DNA of 5,172 nt from an uncultured Collinsella sp. (GCA_902478945.1 CABSMX010000115.1:1-5172), one strand, 5' to 3'; positions 1 through 5,172 are shown, numbered from the stretch's first letter. The notes: a model not told the origin generated them from the letters alone. Program-made: numbers and translations.

Positions 1-20
1 CAGTATCAGTTTAGATACTG
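1..20. repeat. Perfect 7-bp inverted repeat at the window edge
   Basis: The arms CAGTATC (1-7) and GATACTG (14-20) are exact reverse complements around a 6-base spacer. The TAA stop of the truncated ABC-F frame (11-13) lies in that spacer. The repeat sits where the ABC-F protein stops resembling its family. It could be a mobile-element or recombination end, a hairpin terminator whose T-run lies outside the window, or an assembly artefact. The sequence alone does not decide between these. Confidence 0.5.
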
Positions 21-898
21 TGGTCATAGTGGTCGTCGATAACCTGCTTGCCCAGGCGGCTCACGGCGAGGCGCTTGAGCTCCAACTCGTCACGTACGGG
101 CGGTACGTCGGCGATGAGCTCGCGAGCGGCGTCCACGCGAAACTTGGGCTTGGTGGAGCGCGCCTGGGCACCGCGGCTCAGCCACGCGAGCTCCTTGCGC
201 GCCATGTTGCGACGGCGCTCCTCGGTAACCGCAGCCATGCGGTCGCGCTCTACGCGCTGAAGGATATATGCGGAGTAGCCGCCCTCGAAGGGATCGACCT
301 GGCCGTCGTGGACCTCCCACATGCTGGTGCAGACCTCGTCCAAGAACCAGCGGTCGTGCGTAACCACGAGCATGGCGCCCTGACCGCGCTGCCAGCGGGC
401 CTTTAGGTGACGCGCGAGCCAGTTGATGGTGCGCATGTCCAGGTGGTTGGTGGGCTCGTCGAGCATGAGCACGTCGTAGTCGCCGATCAGCAGGCGCGCG
501 AGGTCCACGCGACGGCGCTGACCGCCCGAAAGCTCGCCCACCGTGCCCTCCCAGGGCACATCGCTAATAAGGCCGGCCAGAATCTGGCGCGTACGCGGGC
601 TCGAGGCCCACTCGTACTCGGGCGTGTCTCCGACGACGGCATGATGCACGGTGTCGGTATCGACCAGGTTGTCCTTTTGGCCGAGCAATCCGATCGTGGT
701 GTCGCGGCGGTGCGTCACGCGGCCGTCGTCGGGCTCCAACGTGCCGGCGAGCACGCTCAGCAGCGTCGACTTGCCGTCGCCGTTTTTGCCGACGATACCA
801 ATACGGTCGCCTTCGTCCACGCCGAGCGTCACGCTATCGAAAATATGCTTGGTGGGAAACTCTAGGCTGATGGAATCGCATCCCAAAAGAATCGCCAT
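11..898 (-). CDS. ABC-F family ATPase (Uup-like), N-terminal half only; C-terminal domain lost
   Basis: ABC-F proteins are soluble tandem-ATPase proteins that act on ribosomes rather than transporting solutes. They normally carry two ABC domains joined by a charged linker, in about 500-650 residues. This frame gives only 295 residues. The first ABC domain is intact: Walker A GKNGDGKST at 37-45, signature LSGGQ at 123-127, Walker B plus the ABC-F hallmark LMLDEPTNHLD at 144-154, and switch histidine 181 in VVTHDRW. An Arg/Lys/Glu-rich linker follows (about 205-285), including LSRGAQARSTKPKFR. The protein ends GKQVID-DHYDHSI, just where relatives begin the second ATPase domain. The start is ATG at 898, chosen because an AAGGAG site sits 8 nt upstream and the family N-terminus MAILLG follows; longer versions would run back through the pst terminator. 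With one nucleotide-binding domain it is probably non-functional, a likely pseudogene or interrupted gene. The substrate and specific subfamily are not certain. Confidence 0.85.
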   Translation of the reverse strand: MAILLGCDSISLEFPTKHIFDSVTLGVDEGDRIGIVGKNGDGKSTLLSVLAGTLEPDDGRVTHRRDTTIGLLGQKDNLVDTDTVHHAVVGDTPEYEWASSPRTRQILAGLISDVPWEGTVGELSGGQRRRVDLARLLIGDYDVLMLDEPTNHLDMRTINWLARHLKARWQRGQGAMLVVTHDRWFLDEVCTSMWEVHDGQVDPFEGGYSAYILQRVERDRMAAVTEERRRNMARKELAWLSRGAQARSTKPKFRVDAARELIADVPPVRDELELKRLAVSRLGKQVIDDHYDHSI

Positions 899-905
899 AT
901 GCCCT

Positions 906-913
906 GCTCCTTC
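906..913 (-). promoter_or_regulatory. Ribosome binding site of the ABC-F gene
   Basis: The minus strand reads GAAGGAGC, with the AGGAG core (907-911) 8 nt before the ATG at 898. This fixes that ATG over the further upstream in-frame starts, which lack such a site. Confidence 0.75.
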
Positions 914-933
914 GTAGAAATACAACGTTGTCC

Positions 934-942
934 ATGATAGCA
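934..942 (-). promoter_or_regulatory. Possible extended -10 promoter for the ABC-F gene
   Basis: The minus strand reads TGC-TATCAT, an extended -10 type element (TGn followed by a 5/6 match to TATAAT), about 36 nt before the start codon. No good -35 hexamer is seen at the usual distance. Just downstream, where transcription would begin, is a perfect 10-bp palindrome ACAACGTTGT (922-931) that could be an operator, though it may be chance. A separate promoter here fits the strong terminator between pstB and this gene. Confidence 0.4.
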
Positions 943-958
943 GCGAGCCCCACCCCAA

Positions 959-993
959 ACCACCACGAAGGTGCCTGTCCCCTTTGTGATGGT
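959..993. repeat. Imperfect 13-bp palindrome around a GGTGCCTGTCCCC core (REP-like candidate)
   Basis: The arms 959-971 and 981-993 are inverted copies with two differences in 13 positions, enclosing a 9-base spacer. In RNA from either strand one difference becomes a G-U pair. There is no T-run, so it is not a typical terminator. It lies in the non-coding gap between the pst terminator and the ABC-F promoter. Similar GGTGCCTGTCCCC-centred palindromes are, from memory, scattered in some bacterial genomes. Only this one copy is visible here. Confidence 0.45.
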
Positions 994-1010
994 CGTTTCG
1001 GTCGCAGAGC

Positions 1011-1047
1011 AAAAAGGCGGGCCATCTCCCGCAAGAGATGACCCGCC
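1011..1047 (-). terminator. Intrinsic terminator of the pst operon
   Basis: On the minus strand a 13-bp stem forms between 1035-1047 and 1016-1028, with one U-G wobble (1041/1022) and a 6-nt loop. The outer half is GGCGGG/CCCGCC and the inner half CATCTC/GAGATG. It is followed directly by TTTTT (1015-1011). It starts 56 nt after the pstB stop codon, so it should end the pstSCAB transcript. There is no T-run in the plus direction, so it works one way only. Confidence 0.9.
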
Positions 1048-1059
1048 CCTCCAATCAGT

Positions 1060-1085
1060 CCCGCGGCAACCGTGGCCGCCGCGGG
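1060..1085 (-). other. GC-rich hairpin between pstB and the terminator
   Basis: Arms CCCGCGGC (1060-1067) and GCCGCGGG (1078-1085) are perfect 8-bp inverted repeats around a 10-base loop. The hairpin sits 18 bases after the pstB stop and before the main terminator. It has no T-run of its own. It may protect the operon mRNA 3' end from exonucleases or be incidental in GC-rich DNA. Confidence 0.4.
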
Positions 1086-1103
1086 CCTCAAGCATGTCCC
1101 GGA

Positions 1104-1976
1104 CTAGGAGAACATGCCGGTGAGGTAATCATTCAGCCGCTTATCCTTGGGCCGTTGGAAAATCTCGTCAGTCTCGTCGTACTCGACCATATCGCCCATG
1201 TAGAAGAACGCCGTGCGGTTGGACACGCGCGACGCCTGCTCCATGTTGTGCGTCACGATGACGATGGCGCGGTCGGCAACAATCGATGACATGAGGTCCT
1301 CGATCGCCAGCGTCGAGATGGGGTCGAGCGCCGAGCAGGGCTCGTCAAACAGGATCACGTCGGGGTTGAGCGCCAGCGTGCGCGCGATGCACAGACGCTG
1401 CTGCTGGCCGCCCGAAAGCGCGTAGGCGCTCTTGTCGAGCTTGTCCTTGACCTCGTCCCACAACGCCGCACCACGCAGGCTTTCCTCGACCATGCGGTCG
1501 AGCTCGTCGCGGTTCGTAATGCCGTGGCGCTTAGGCGCAAACGTAATGTTGTCGCGAATGGACTTGCGGAAGGGGTTGGGCTGCTGGAACACCATGCCAA
1601 TGGAGCGGCGCAGCTCGTAGGTGTTCTCGGTCTTGGTGTTCACGTTGCGCCCGCGGTAGTTGATCTCGCCCTCCACGCGGCAGCCGCGAATCTCGCAATT
1701 CATAAGGTTGAGGCTGCGCAAGAAGGTCGACTTACCGCAGCCCGAAGGCCCGATGAGTGCCGTGATCTCGCCCTTGTGAAACTCGAGCGACGTATTGTGC
1801 AGGGCATGGTGGTCGCCATAGTACACGTTGACGTCCTTAGTGGAGAGCACGACCTCGTCGCTCACGGCCTTGCCGCTCACGCGCACGCGCTTCTCGCTCT
1901 CCCCCACGCTCGACAGGAAGTCCTGGGTCTCGGACGATGCCGCTTCGGTTGCGGGCGTTACACCCATCTCGCTCAT
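1104..1976 (-). CDS. pstB: Phosphate ABC transporter ATP-binding protein PstB
   Basis: PstB is the cytoplasmic ATPase that dimerises under PstC/PstA and powers phosphate import. All ABC motifs are intact in this 290-residue protein: Walker A GPSGCGKST (76-84), Q-loop in the PstB-typical VFQQPNPF (129-136), signature LSGGQQQR (187-194), Walker B VILFDEP (207-213, Asp211/Glu212), D-loop SALD (215-218) and switch His243 in VTHNM. The C-terminus NDYLTGMF is also typical of PstB. The ATG overlaps the pstA stop as ATGA, implying translational coupling, and a full AAGGAGG lies 11 nt upstream. With this start there is a Ser/Glu-rich extension of about 40 residues before the ABC domain, so it is longer than the usual 250-260 residues. 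A later start is possible, but none has better support. It is the last gene of the operon, followed by a terminator, with no phoU. Confidence 0.97.
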   Translation of the reverse strand: MSEMGVTPATEAASSETQDFLSSVGESEKRVRVSGKAVSDEVVLSTKDVNVYYGDHHALHNTSLEFHKGEITALIGPSGCGKSTFLRSLNLMNCEIRGCRVEGEINYRGRNVNTKTENTYELRRSIGMVFQQPNPFRKSIRDNITFAPKRHGITNRDELDRMVEESLRGAALWDEVKDKLDKSAYALSGGQQQRLCIARTLALNPDVILFDEPCSALDPISTLAIEDLMSSIVADRAIVIVTHNMEQASRVSNRTAFFYMGDMVEYDETDEIFQRPKDKRLNDYLTGMFS

Positions 1977-2899
1977 TCGGCCGTCATCCTCCTTGCCAGT
2001 TGCTTGCCCACGATACGGGCGACTACGTTAAACAGCAGCACGCAAATCATCAGCAGTGCCGCGGTGCCCCAGACTATCTGCTGGGCCTCGGGACTGCCCT
2101 CGCCATAGATCTTGTAGATGTGCACGGCGAGCGCCTCGCCGGGACGGAACACGTTCCAGGCGCAGGTGGGGCTCGACAGGTTAAAGCTCAAGAAGTTCAG
2201 ACGCACCGGCGAGCTCATGCCCGAGGTAAAGAGCAGCGCCGCGGCCTCGCCAAACACGCGGCCGGCCGAAAGCACGATACCGGTCACGATGGCGGGCATG
2301 GCCTCGGGGACCAGGATGTGCAGCGTGGCCTCCCAGCGGGTGAGGCCCATAGCCAGGCACGCATCGCGCTGGGCCTGTGGCACGTCCTCGAGCGCCTGCT
2401 GGATTACGCGCACCAGAATGGGGATGTTGAACATGGTGAGCGCGACGGCACCGGAGATGATGGAATACTTCCAGCCCAGCTGCACCGAGAACACCAGAAA
2501 ACCGAACATGCCGACGACGATGGAAGGCAGCGAGGACAGCGTCTCGATGGCGGTGGAGGCGATGTCGCGGATGGGTCCGTCGGGTACGTACTCGACCAGG
2601 AAGACCGCGCCACCCAGGCTGATGGGCACCGAGATACCTAGGGTGATCAGCAGCAGATAGAACGAGTCGAACAGCTGATAGAGCACACCGCCCTGGGTTC
2701 CGTTGGCGCGCGCGGGCTGCGTGAGAAAGCCCGGCTGGAACAGCGTCGAGATGCCCTCGAACAGGATATAGGCCACCATGGAGACGACAATGAGCATGAC
2801 GATGGCGACGATCGCCGTCAACACGCCCGTGGCGATGCGGTCCTGTTTTTGGACGCGCCCGAGTCTCGCCTCGTCGACATGGATGCGCGTGCTAGCCAC
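1973..2899 (-). CDS. pstA: Phosphate ABC transporter permease PstA
   Basis: PstA is one of the two integral membrane subunits forming the phosphate channel with PstC. The 308-residue protein has about six hydrophobic segments, near 24-48, 76-103, 120-140, 146-165, 200-222 and 276-297. The cytoplasmic EAA-type loop that contacts PstB is visible at about 179-207 (DACLAMGLTRWEA...LVPEAMPAIVTG). The conserved stretch SSLPSIVVGMFGFLVF (122-137) is typical of Pst permeases. The start is GTG at 2899, inside the last codons of pstC (8-bp overlap), with AAGGGGG nine nt upstream. The first in-frame ATG is too far inside, within the first membrane segment. PstA rather than PstC is assigned from the shorter periplasmic loop and the order pstC-pstA-pstB. 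Its stop overlaps the pstB start by 4 bp. Confidence 0.95.
   Translation of the reverse strand: MASTRIHVDEARLGRVQKQDRIATGVLTAIVAIVMLIVVSMVAYILFEGISTLFQPGFLTQPARANGTQGGVLYQLFDSFYLLLITLGISVPISLGGAVFLVEYVPDGPIRDIASTAIETLSSLPSIVVGMFGFLVFSVQLGWKYSIISGAVALTMFNIPILVRVIQQALEDVPQAQRDACLAMGLTRWEATLHILVPEAMPAIVTGIVLSAGRVFGEAAALLFTSGMSSPVRLNFLSFNLSSPTCAWNVFRPGEALAVHIYKIYGEGSPEAQQIVWGTAALLMICVLLFNVVARIVGKQLARRMTAE
1988..1994 (-). promoter_or_regulatory. Ribosome binding site of pstB, inside pstA
   Basis: The minus strand reads AAGGAGG, a full match to the anti-Shine-Dalgarno core, 11 nt before the pstB ATG. It lies within the last codons of pstA and supports the start that overlaps the pstA stop. Confidence 0.75.
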
Positions 2900-3800
2900 G
2901 AGCCTTCGCCCCCTTGCGGCCGATAAGGTGGATGATCAGGATGAAGATGAGGCTCATGCCCATCAGCAGCAGACCAAGCGCCCACAGAACGTCGTCCTGG
3001 GCCGAGCCCTCGGCATAGACCGCCATAGACGTGGTGAGCGTGGTGGTGATGGTGGACGCCGGCGACAGCAGCGACGTCGGCATGGCCTCAATACCGCCGA
3101 TGACCATGCGCACGGCGAGCGTCTCGCCAAAGGCGCGCGTCATGCCAAGGATGACCGCAGTCATGAGCGACGGCATGGCGGACTTGAGCGCCACGTGCCA
3201 GATGGTCTGCCAGCGGGTGTAGCCCAGCGCGAGCGAGCCCTGACGGTAGCCGTCGGGCACGGCGCGCAGGCCATCGACCGAAAGGGTGGTCATGGTCGGC
3301 AGGATCATGACGGCCAGCACGATGGCGCCGGGTAAGATGCCCAGACCCGTGCTCACATGGAAAACACTCTTCATAAGGCCGACAACCACGTGAAAGCCGA
3401 TCAAGCCAAAGACGACCGAGGGAATGCCGGTCAAAAGCTCAATAAGCGGCTGAAAGATCTTGGAACCAAACTTAGGCTGGATCTCGACCGCAAAGATGGC
3501 AGAGCCGATGGCGATGGGCAGCGCGATGAGCGTGGAGAGCACCATGACTGCAAACGAGGTGACGATCAGGGGCAGGGCGCCGGTATAAGGCAGGCCGTTT
3601 TCGGCCGTGTTGGCCAGGTCCCACTTGGTGCCGGTAAAGAACTCGACGACCGAGACGCCGTCCTTGATAAAAGCCGAGAGGCCCTTTTGGGCGACCATAA
3701 AGATGAGTGCGGCAACGACAAGCGTCACGAGCGCAACGCACGCGCCCGTGACGCCCAGGCCCACGTTCTCAAGGTCGCGCTTTGGCAGCTGTTTTGCCAT
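2892..3800 (-). CDS. pstC: Phosphate ABC transporter permease PstC
   Basis: PstC is the second membrane subunit of the phosphate channel. The 302-residue protein has about six hydrophobic segments, near 14-37, 74-106, 124-143, 154-172, 207-222 and 270-293. Between the first and second lies the PstC-type motif FFTGTKWDL (54-62), followed by the short GALPLIVTSF region. ELLTGIPSVVFGLIGF (121-136) is the conserved Pst permease stretch. The EAA-type coupling loop is at about 188-215 (GSLALGYTRWQT...KSAMPSLMTA), and TRAFGETLAV (221-230) matches the family. The ATG at 3800 is preceded by GGAAAGG six nt upstream. It begins 24 nt after the pstS stop and overlaps pstA by 8 bp, so it belongs to the same operon. 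Confidence 0.96.
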   Translation of the reverse strand: MAKQLPKRDLENVGLGVTGACVALVTLVVAALIFMVAQKGLSAFIKDGVSVVEFFTGTKWDLANTAENGLPYTGALPLIVTSFAVMVLSTLIALPIAIGSAIFAVEIQPKFGSKIFQPLIELLTGIPSVVFGLIGFHVVVGLMKSVFHVSTGLGILPGAIVLAVMILPTMTTLSVDGLRAVPDGYRQGSLALGYTRWQTIWHVALKSAMPSLMTAVILGMTRAFGETLAVRMVIGGIEAMPTSLLSPASTITTTLTTSMAVYAEGSAQDDVLWALGLLLMGMSLIFILIIHLIGRKGAKARG

Positions 3801-3806
3801 TGCAAA

Positions 3807-3813
3807 CCTTTCC
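3807..3813 (-). promoter_or_regulatory. Ribosome binding site of pstC
   Basis: GGAAAGG on the minus strand lies 6 nt before the pstC ATG, in the 24-nt gap after pstS. No promoter or terminator fits into this gap, so pstC must be read from the pstS transcript. Confidence 0.65.
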
Positions 3814-3824
3814 GGGGCGATTAC

Positions 3825-4766
3825 TTATTTAGCGGAGACCTTGCCGCTGGCGTCCTTGACGACCTTCATGGCAGAGACGGGGATAAAGCCCTGCTCCTCG
3901 ACGAGCTTGCCCTGGACGTCATCGGAAAGCATGAACTCCAGGAAGGCCTTGGTGGCCTCGTCGGCATCCTTAGCGCAGTACATGTGCTCGGTAGCCCAGA
4001 TCTTGAAGGAATCGTCGGTGACGTTTGCGCTCTTGGGCTCCACGCCCTCGACCTTGATGGCGTTGAACTTGGAGTCATCGAAGTGCGAGAAGTCGAGGTA
4101 GGAGATGGCGTTGTCGGTGCTGCCCATCTGAGTCTGGACGTCGCCGGACTTGTCGAGCTCGGCGTCGCCCTTAAAGTCGACGGCCTCGTCACCAAAGACA
4201 GCTGCCTCGAAGGTGGCGCGGGTACCGGAGCCGGCCTTGCGGTTGAGCACGACGATGGTGGCGTCGTCGCCGCCGACCTCCTTCCAGTTGGTGATCTGGC
4301 CGGAGAAGATGCCCTTGAGCTGCTCGAGGGACAGGTCGTCGACCTTCACGTTCTTGGAGACGACAGGGCCCATGCCCACAACGGCGACCTCGTGGTCGAC
4401 GAGGTTCTTGACCTGGTCGGTCTCGAGTTTGGTCTCGGCGAAGACGTCGGAGTTACCGATGGTGACGGTGCCGGCGGCAACAGCGGTCAGGCCCTTGCCC
4501 GAACCGTTGCCCGAGCCGGAGACGGAGACGTCCTGGTTGGCGTCCATGAACTTCTCGGCAGCGGCCTCGACGAGAGCCTGGAACGAGGAGGCGCCGTCGT
4601 AGGTCACCTCGCCGGAGACGGACTCGGCAGCGGCAGCGGCGCTGCCCTTGTCGACAGCGTTGGAAGCGCCTGCGCCGCCGCAGCCAACGAGACCGAGACC
4701 GACGATGCTGGCAAGACCACCAGCGAGACCGAGGAATTGACGACGAGAATAAGCCTGATCGAGCAT
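3825..4766 (-). CDS. pstS: Phosphate-binding lipoprotein PstS, substrate-binding subunit
   Basis: PstS captures phosphate outside the cytoplasmic membrane and hands it to PstC/PstA. The 313-residue precursor starts with a twin-arginine motif SRRQFLG (7-13), a hydrophobic stretch, and a lipobox LVGC with Cys29 as the expected lipid-modified residue. This suggests a Tat-exported lipoprotein. A small Gly/Ala/Ser-rich tether follows (about 30-50). Phosphate-contact regions typical of PstS are visible: DGASSF near 57-62, SGSGNGSGKG at 83-92, KAGSGTRATFE at 177-187 and GSTDNAISYLDF at 215-226. LKGIFSGQITNWKEVGG (150-166) is a family hallmark. The start at 4766 is set by an upstream AAAGGAAG and because the signal peptide must be N-terminal. 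The same frame stays open back to beyond 5100, but that stretch runs through the insertion sequence end and is not coding. It is the first gene of the operon, and probably the phosphate-starvation-controlled one by analogy with other pst operons; no PhoP/PhoB box was recognised. Confidence 0.96.
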   Translation of the reverse strand: MLDQAYSRRQFLGLAGGLASIVGLGLVGCGGAGASNAVDKGSAAAAAESVSGEVTYDGASSFQALVEAAAEKFMDANQDVSVSGSGNGSGKGLTAVAAGTVTIGNSDVFAETKLETDQVKNLVDHEVAVVGMGPVVSKNVKVDDLSLEQLKGIFSGQITNWKEVGGDDATIVVLNRKAGSGTRATFEAAVFGDEAVDFKGDAELDKSGDVQTQMGSTDNAISYLDFSHFDDSKFNAIKVEGVEPKSANVTDDSFKIWATEHMYCAKDADEATKAFLEFMLSDDVQGKLVEEQGFIPVSAMKVVKDASGKVSAK

Positions 4767-4769
4767 GAT

Positions 4770-4777
4770 CTTCCTTT
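4770..4777 (-). promoter_or_regulatory. Ribosome binding site of pstS
   Basis: AAAGGAAG on the minus strand lies just upstream of the ATG at 4766. It decides the pstS start against the long in-frame open extension upstream. Confidence 0.65.
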
Positions 4778-4791
4778 CGTACATGCGACTC

Positions 4792-4808
4792 GCGGGCACC
4801 CTGCCCGC
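4792..4808 (-). other. Perfect 7-bp hairpin in the pstS leader
   Basis: Arms GCGGGCA and TGCCCGC enclose a 3-base loop, ending about 15 nt before the pstS ribosome binding site. There is no U-run on the minus strand, so it is not a terminator for that direction. On the plus strand it is followed by a broken T-rich stretch, but no plus-strand gene exists to terminate. It could affect mRNA stability or translation of pstS. Confidence 0.5.
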
Positions 4809-4857
4809 TTTGCTGTTTGGAAAGATACGGCCCCGATCTGTCAGCGCCCTCGCCAAC

Positions 4858-4895
4858 TGCGGTTTCTTACGGGCATCTGATAGACCCTTACCGCA
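4858..4895 (-). other. Possible imperfect stem-loop in the pstS leader
   Basis: TGCGGT (4858-4863) and ACCGCA (4890-4895) are exact inverted repeats, with an inner GGG/CCC pair (4871-4873, 4885-4887) and bulges between. The pairing is short and could be chance. If the transcript starts upstream, it would form a second structure before the hairpin at 4792-4808. Confidence 0.25.
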
Positions 4896-4994
4896 AACGC
4901 GGCTCGGCTTTACAAACGAATAACATTCCCCGCCCAAGCATGGCACGCTTTTTACACCAATAAAAACAAAGTTGCGGTGAAATAATTCCTGTTT

Positions 4995-5009
4995 GGCCAT
5001 CAAATGGCC
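4995..5009. repeat. Short 6-bp inverted repeat beside the insertion sequence end
   Basis: GGCCAT and ATGGCC flank a 3-base spacer CAA, about 10 bp outside the probable element end. It has no T-run of useful length. It may be incidental, a hairpin that insertion sequences sometimes target, or a weak block to transcription coming out of the element. Confidence 0.3.
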
Positions 5010-5019
5010 CATTCGGGGG

Positions 5020-5172
5020 TGCGGACGATTTCTTGGACCGCGCCTAGGCGTATCCAAGCTTCCTGCGGTACTCCATCGGGCTGAGCCACCCGAGGGACTT
5101 CTTGATCCGCTCCTCACGATAGTATACGAGGTAGGCCTCGAGCCTGCCCATGAACTCCCCGGCCGTCACGCC
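5020..5172 (-). mobile_element. 3' end of an IS3-family insertion sequence (partial)
   Basis: This stretch holds the end of an IS3-type transposase gene and, 24 bp past its stop codon, a sequence resembling a terminal inverted repeat. On the plus strand from 5020 it reads TGCGGACGATTTCTTGGACC, starting with the TG usual at IS3-family ends. The exact boundary could be a few bases further left, in the GGGGG run at 5015-5019. The other end and the target duplication lie outside the window, so the element cannot be named or called complete. Confidence 0.7.
5044..5172 (-). CDS. IS3-family transposase (OrfB), C-terminal 42 residues, cut by window edge
   Basis: The frame runs in from the right edge and ends at TAG (5044-5046). 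The visible residues include YYREERIKKSLGWLSP followed by MEYRRKLGYA. This matches the tail of IS3-family DDE transposases, whose end carries a Y-N-x-x-R-x-H-x-x-L-G-x-x-x-P-x-x-Y type pattern. Here the histidine position is lysine. The catalytic DDE residues would lie upstream, outside the window, so activity cannot be judged. It reads toward pstS in the same direction. The gene is partial only because the window ends. Confidence 0.85.
   Translation of the reverse strand, partial: GVTAGEFMGRLEAYLVYYREERIKKSLGWLSPMEYRRKLGYA

Larger units (their letters stand above)
4767..5019 (-). promoter_or_regulatory. pstS upstream region / 5' leader
   Basis: This gap of about 250 bases separates the insertion sequence end from pstS and must hold the operon promoter unless transcription enters from the element. 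A segment at about 4945-4994 is much richer in A and T than its surroundings (for example TTTTTACACCAATAAAAACAA on the plus strand, first 20 bases from 4950) and is the likeliest promoter or activator area. It carries TTTACACC and GGTGAAA as an imperfect inverted pair. I found no convincing -35/-10 pair and no clear Pho-type direct repeats. Weak -10-like hexamers such as TATCAG exist but have no matching -35. No small gene is supported here. Confidence 0.5.

Noticed and set aside
899..1054. Longer start for the ABC-F protein
   Set aside because: The extra 52 residues would cross the pst terminator and the palindrome and show no family similarity. The ATG at 898 has an AAGGAG site.
1524..2108. 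Plus-strand open frames opposite pstB and pstA
   Set aside because: They overlap intact pst genes, are low-complexity antisense translations, and show no recognisable motifs or ribosome binding sites.
3357..4880. A 507-codon open frame on the plus strand opposite pstC and pstS
   Set aside because: It spans two well-supported genes on the other strand, is rich in Asp, Gly, Leu and Val as expected of an antisense frame in GC-rich DNA, and shows no domain I recognise.
4940..4995. A PhoB/PhoP box upstream of pstS
   Set aside because: TTCACC- and TTTACACC-like words occur, but not as regularly spaced direct repeats, so a Pho box cannot be supported by eye.
4767..5117. In-frame 117-codon N-terminal extension of pstS
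   Set aside because: The signal peptide with lipobox must be N-terminal, a ribosome binding site precedes the ATG at 4766, and the extension reads through the insertion sequence end in the wrong frame for its transposase.
1..5172. tRNA, rRNA, CRISPR array, toxin-antitoxin or defence genes
   Set aside because: I saw no spaced repeats, tRNA-like cloverleaf or small paired genes. The coding space is filled by the pst operon, the ABC-F gene and the transposase end.

Overview
The window is a GC-rich bacterial fragment, and every gene I can support lies on the minus strand. It holds a complete high-affinity phosphate uptake operon, transcribed pstS-pstC-pstA-pstB (from about 4766 down to 1104). 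This operon is flanked by two incomplete genes. On the right is the last 42 codons of an IS3-family transposase with the end of its insertion sequence. On the left is an ABC-F ATPase that loses its second ATPase domain close to the window edge. The high GC, the Tat-type lipoprotein signal on PstS and the style of the proteins suggest a Coriobacteriia-like gut actinobacterium such as Collinsella. That assignment is recognition from memory, not a proven one.

Layout, right to left in the direction of transcription. Positions 5020-5172 are the terminal part of an IS3-family element. Positions 4767-5019 are the pstS upstream region: an AT-rich part, several hairpins and a clear ribosome binding site, but no convincing promoter hexamers. 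Positions 3825-4766 are pstS, the phosphate-binding lipoprotein. Positions 2892-3800 (pstC) and 1973-2899 (pstA) are the two membrane permeases, overlapping by 8 bp. Positions 1104-1976 are pstB, the ATPase, which overlaps pstA by 4 bp (ATGA). A strong intrinsic terminator at 1011-1047 closes the operon. Positions 899-1010 carry an imperfect palindrome and a possible extended -10 promoter for the next gene. Positions 11-898 are the N-terminal half of the ABC-F protein. The first 20 bases are a perfect 7-bp inverted repeat.

Together the four Pst proteins form one transporter. PstS captures phosphate outside the membrane, PstC and PstA form the channel, and two PstB subunits hydrolyse ATP to drive import. 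No phoU or two-component regulator gene is present between pstB and the terminator. The ABC-F gene is a separate unit, related by family to ribosome-associated ATPases.

I see no clearly novel system. The points most worth checking are the broken ABC-F gene beside an edge inverted repeat, the insertion sequence end about 250 bp upstream of pstS, the palindrome at 959-993 that may be a dispersed repeat, and the structured pstS leader.
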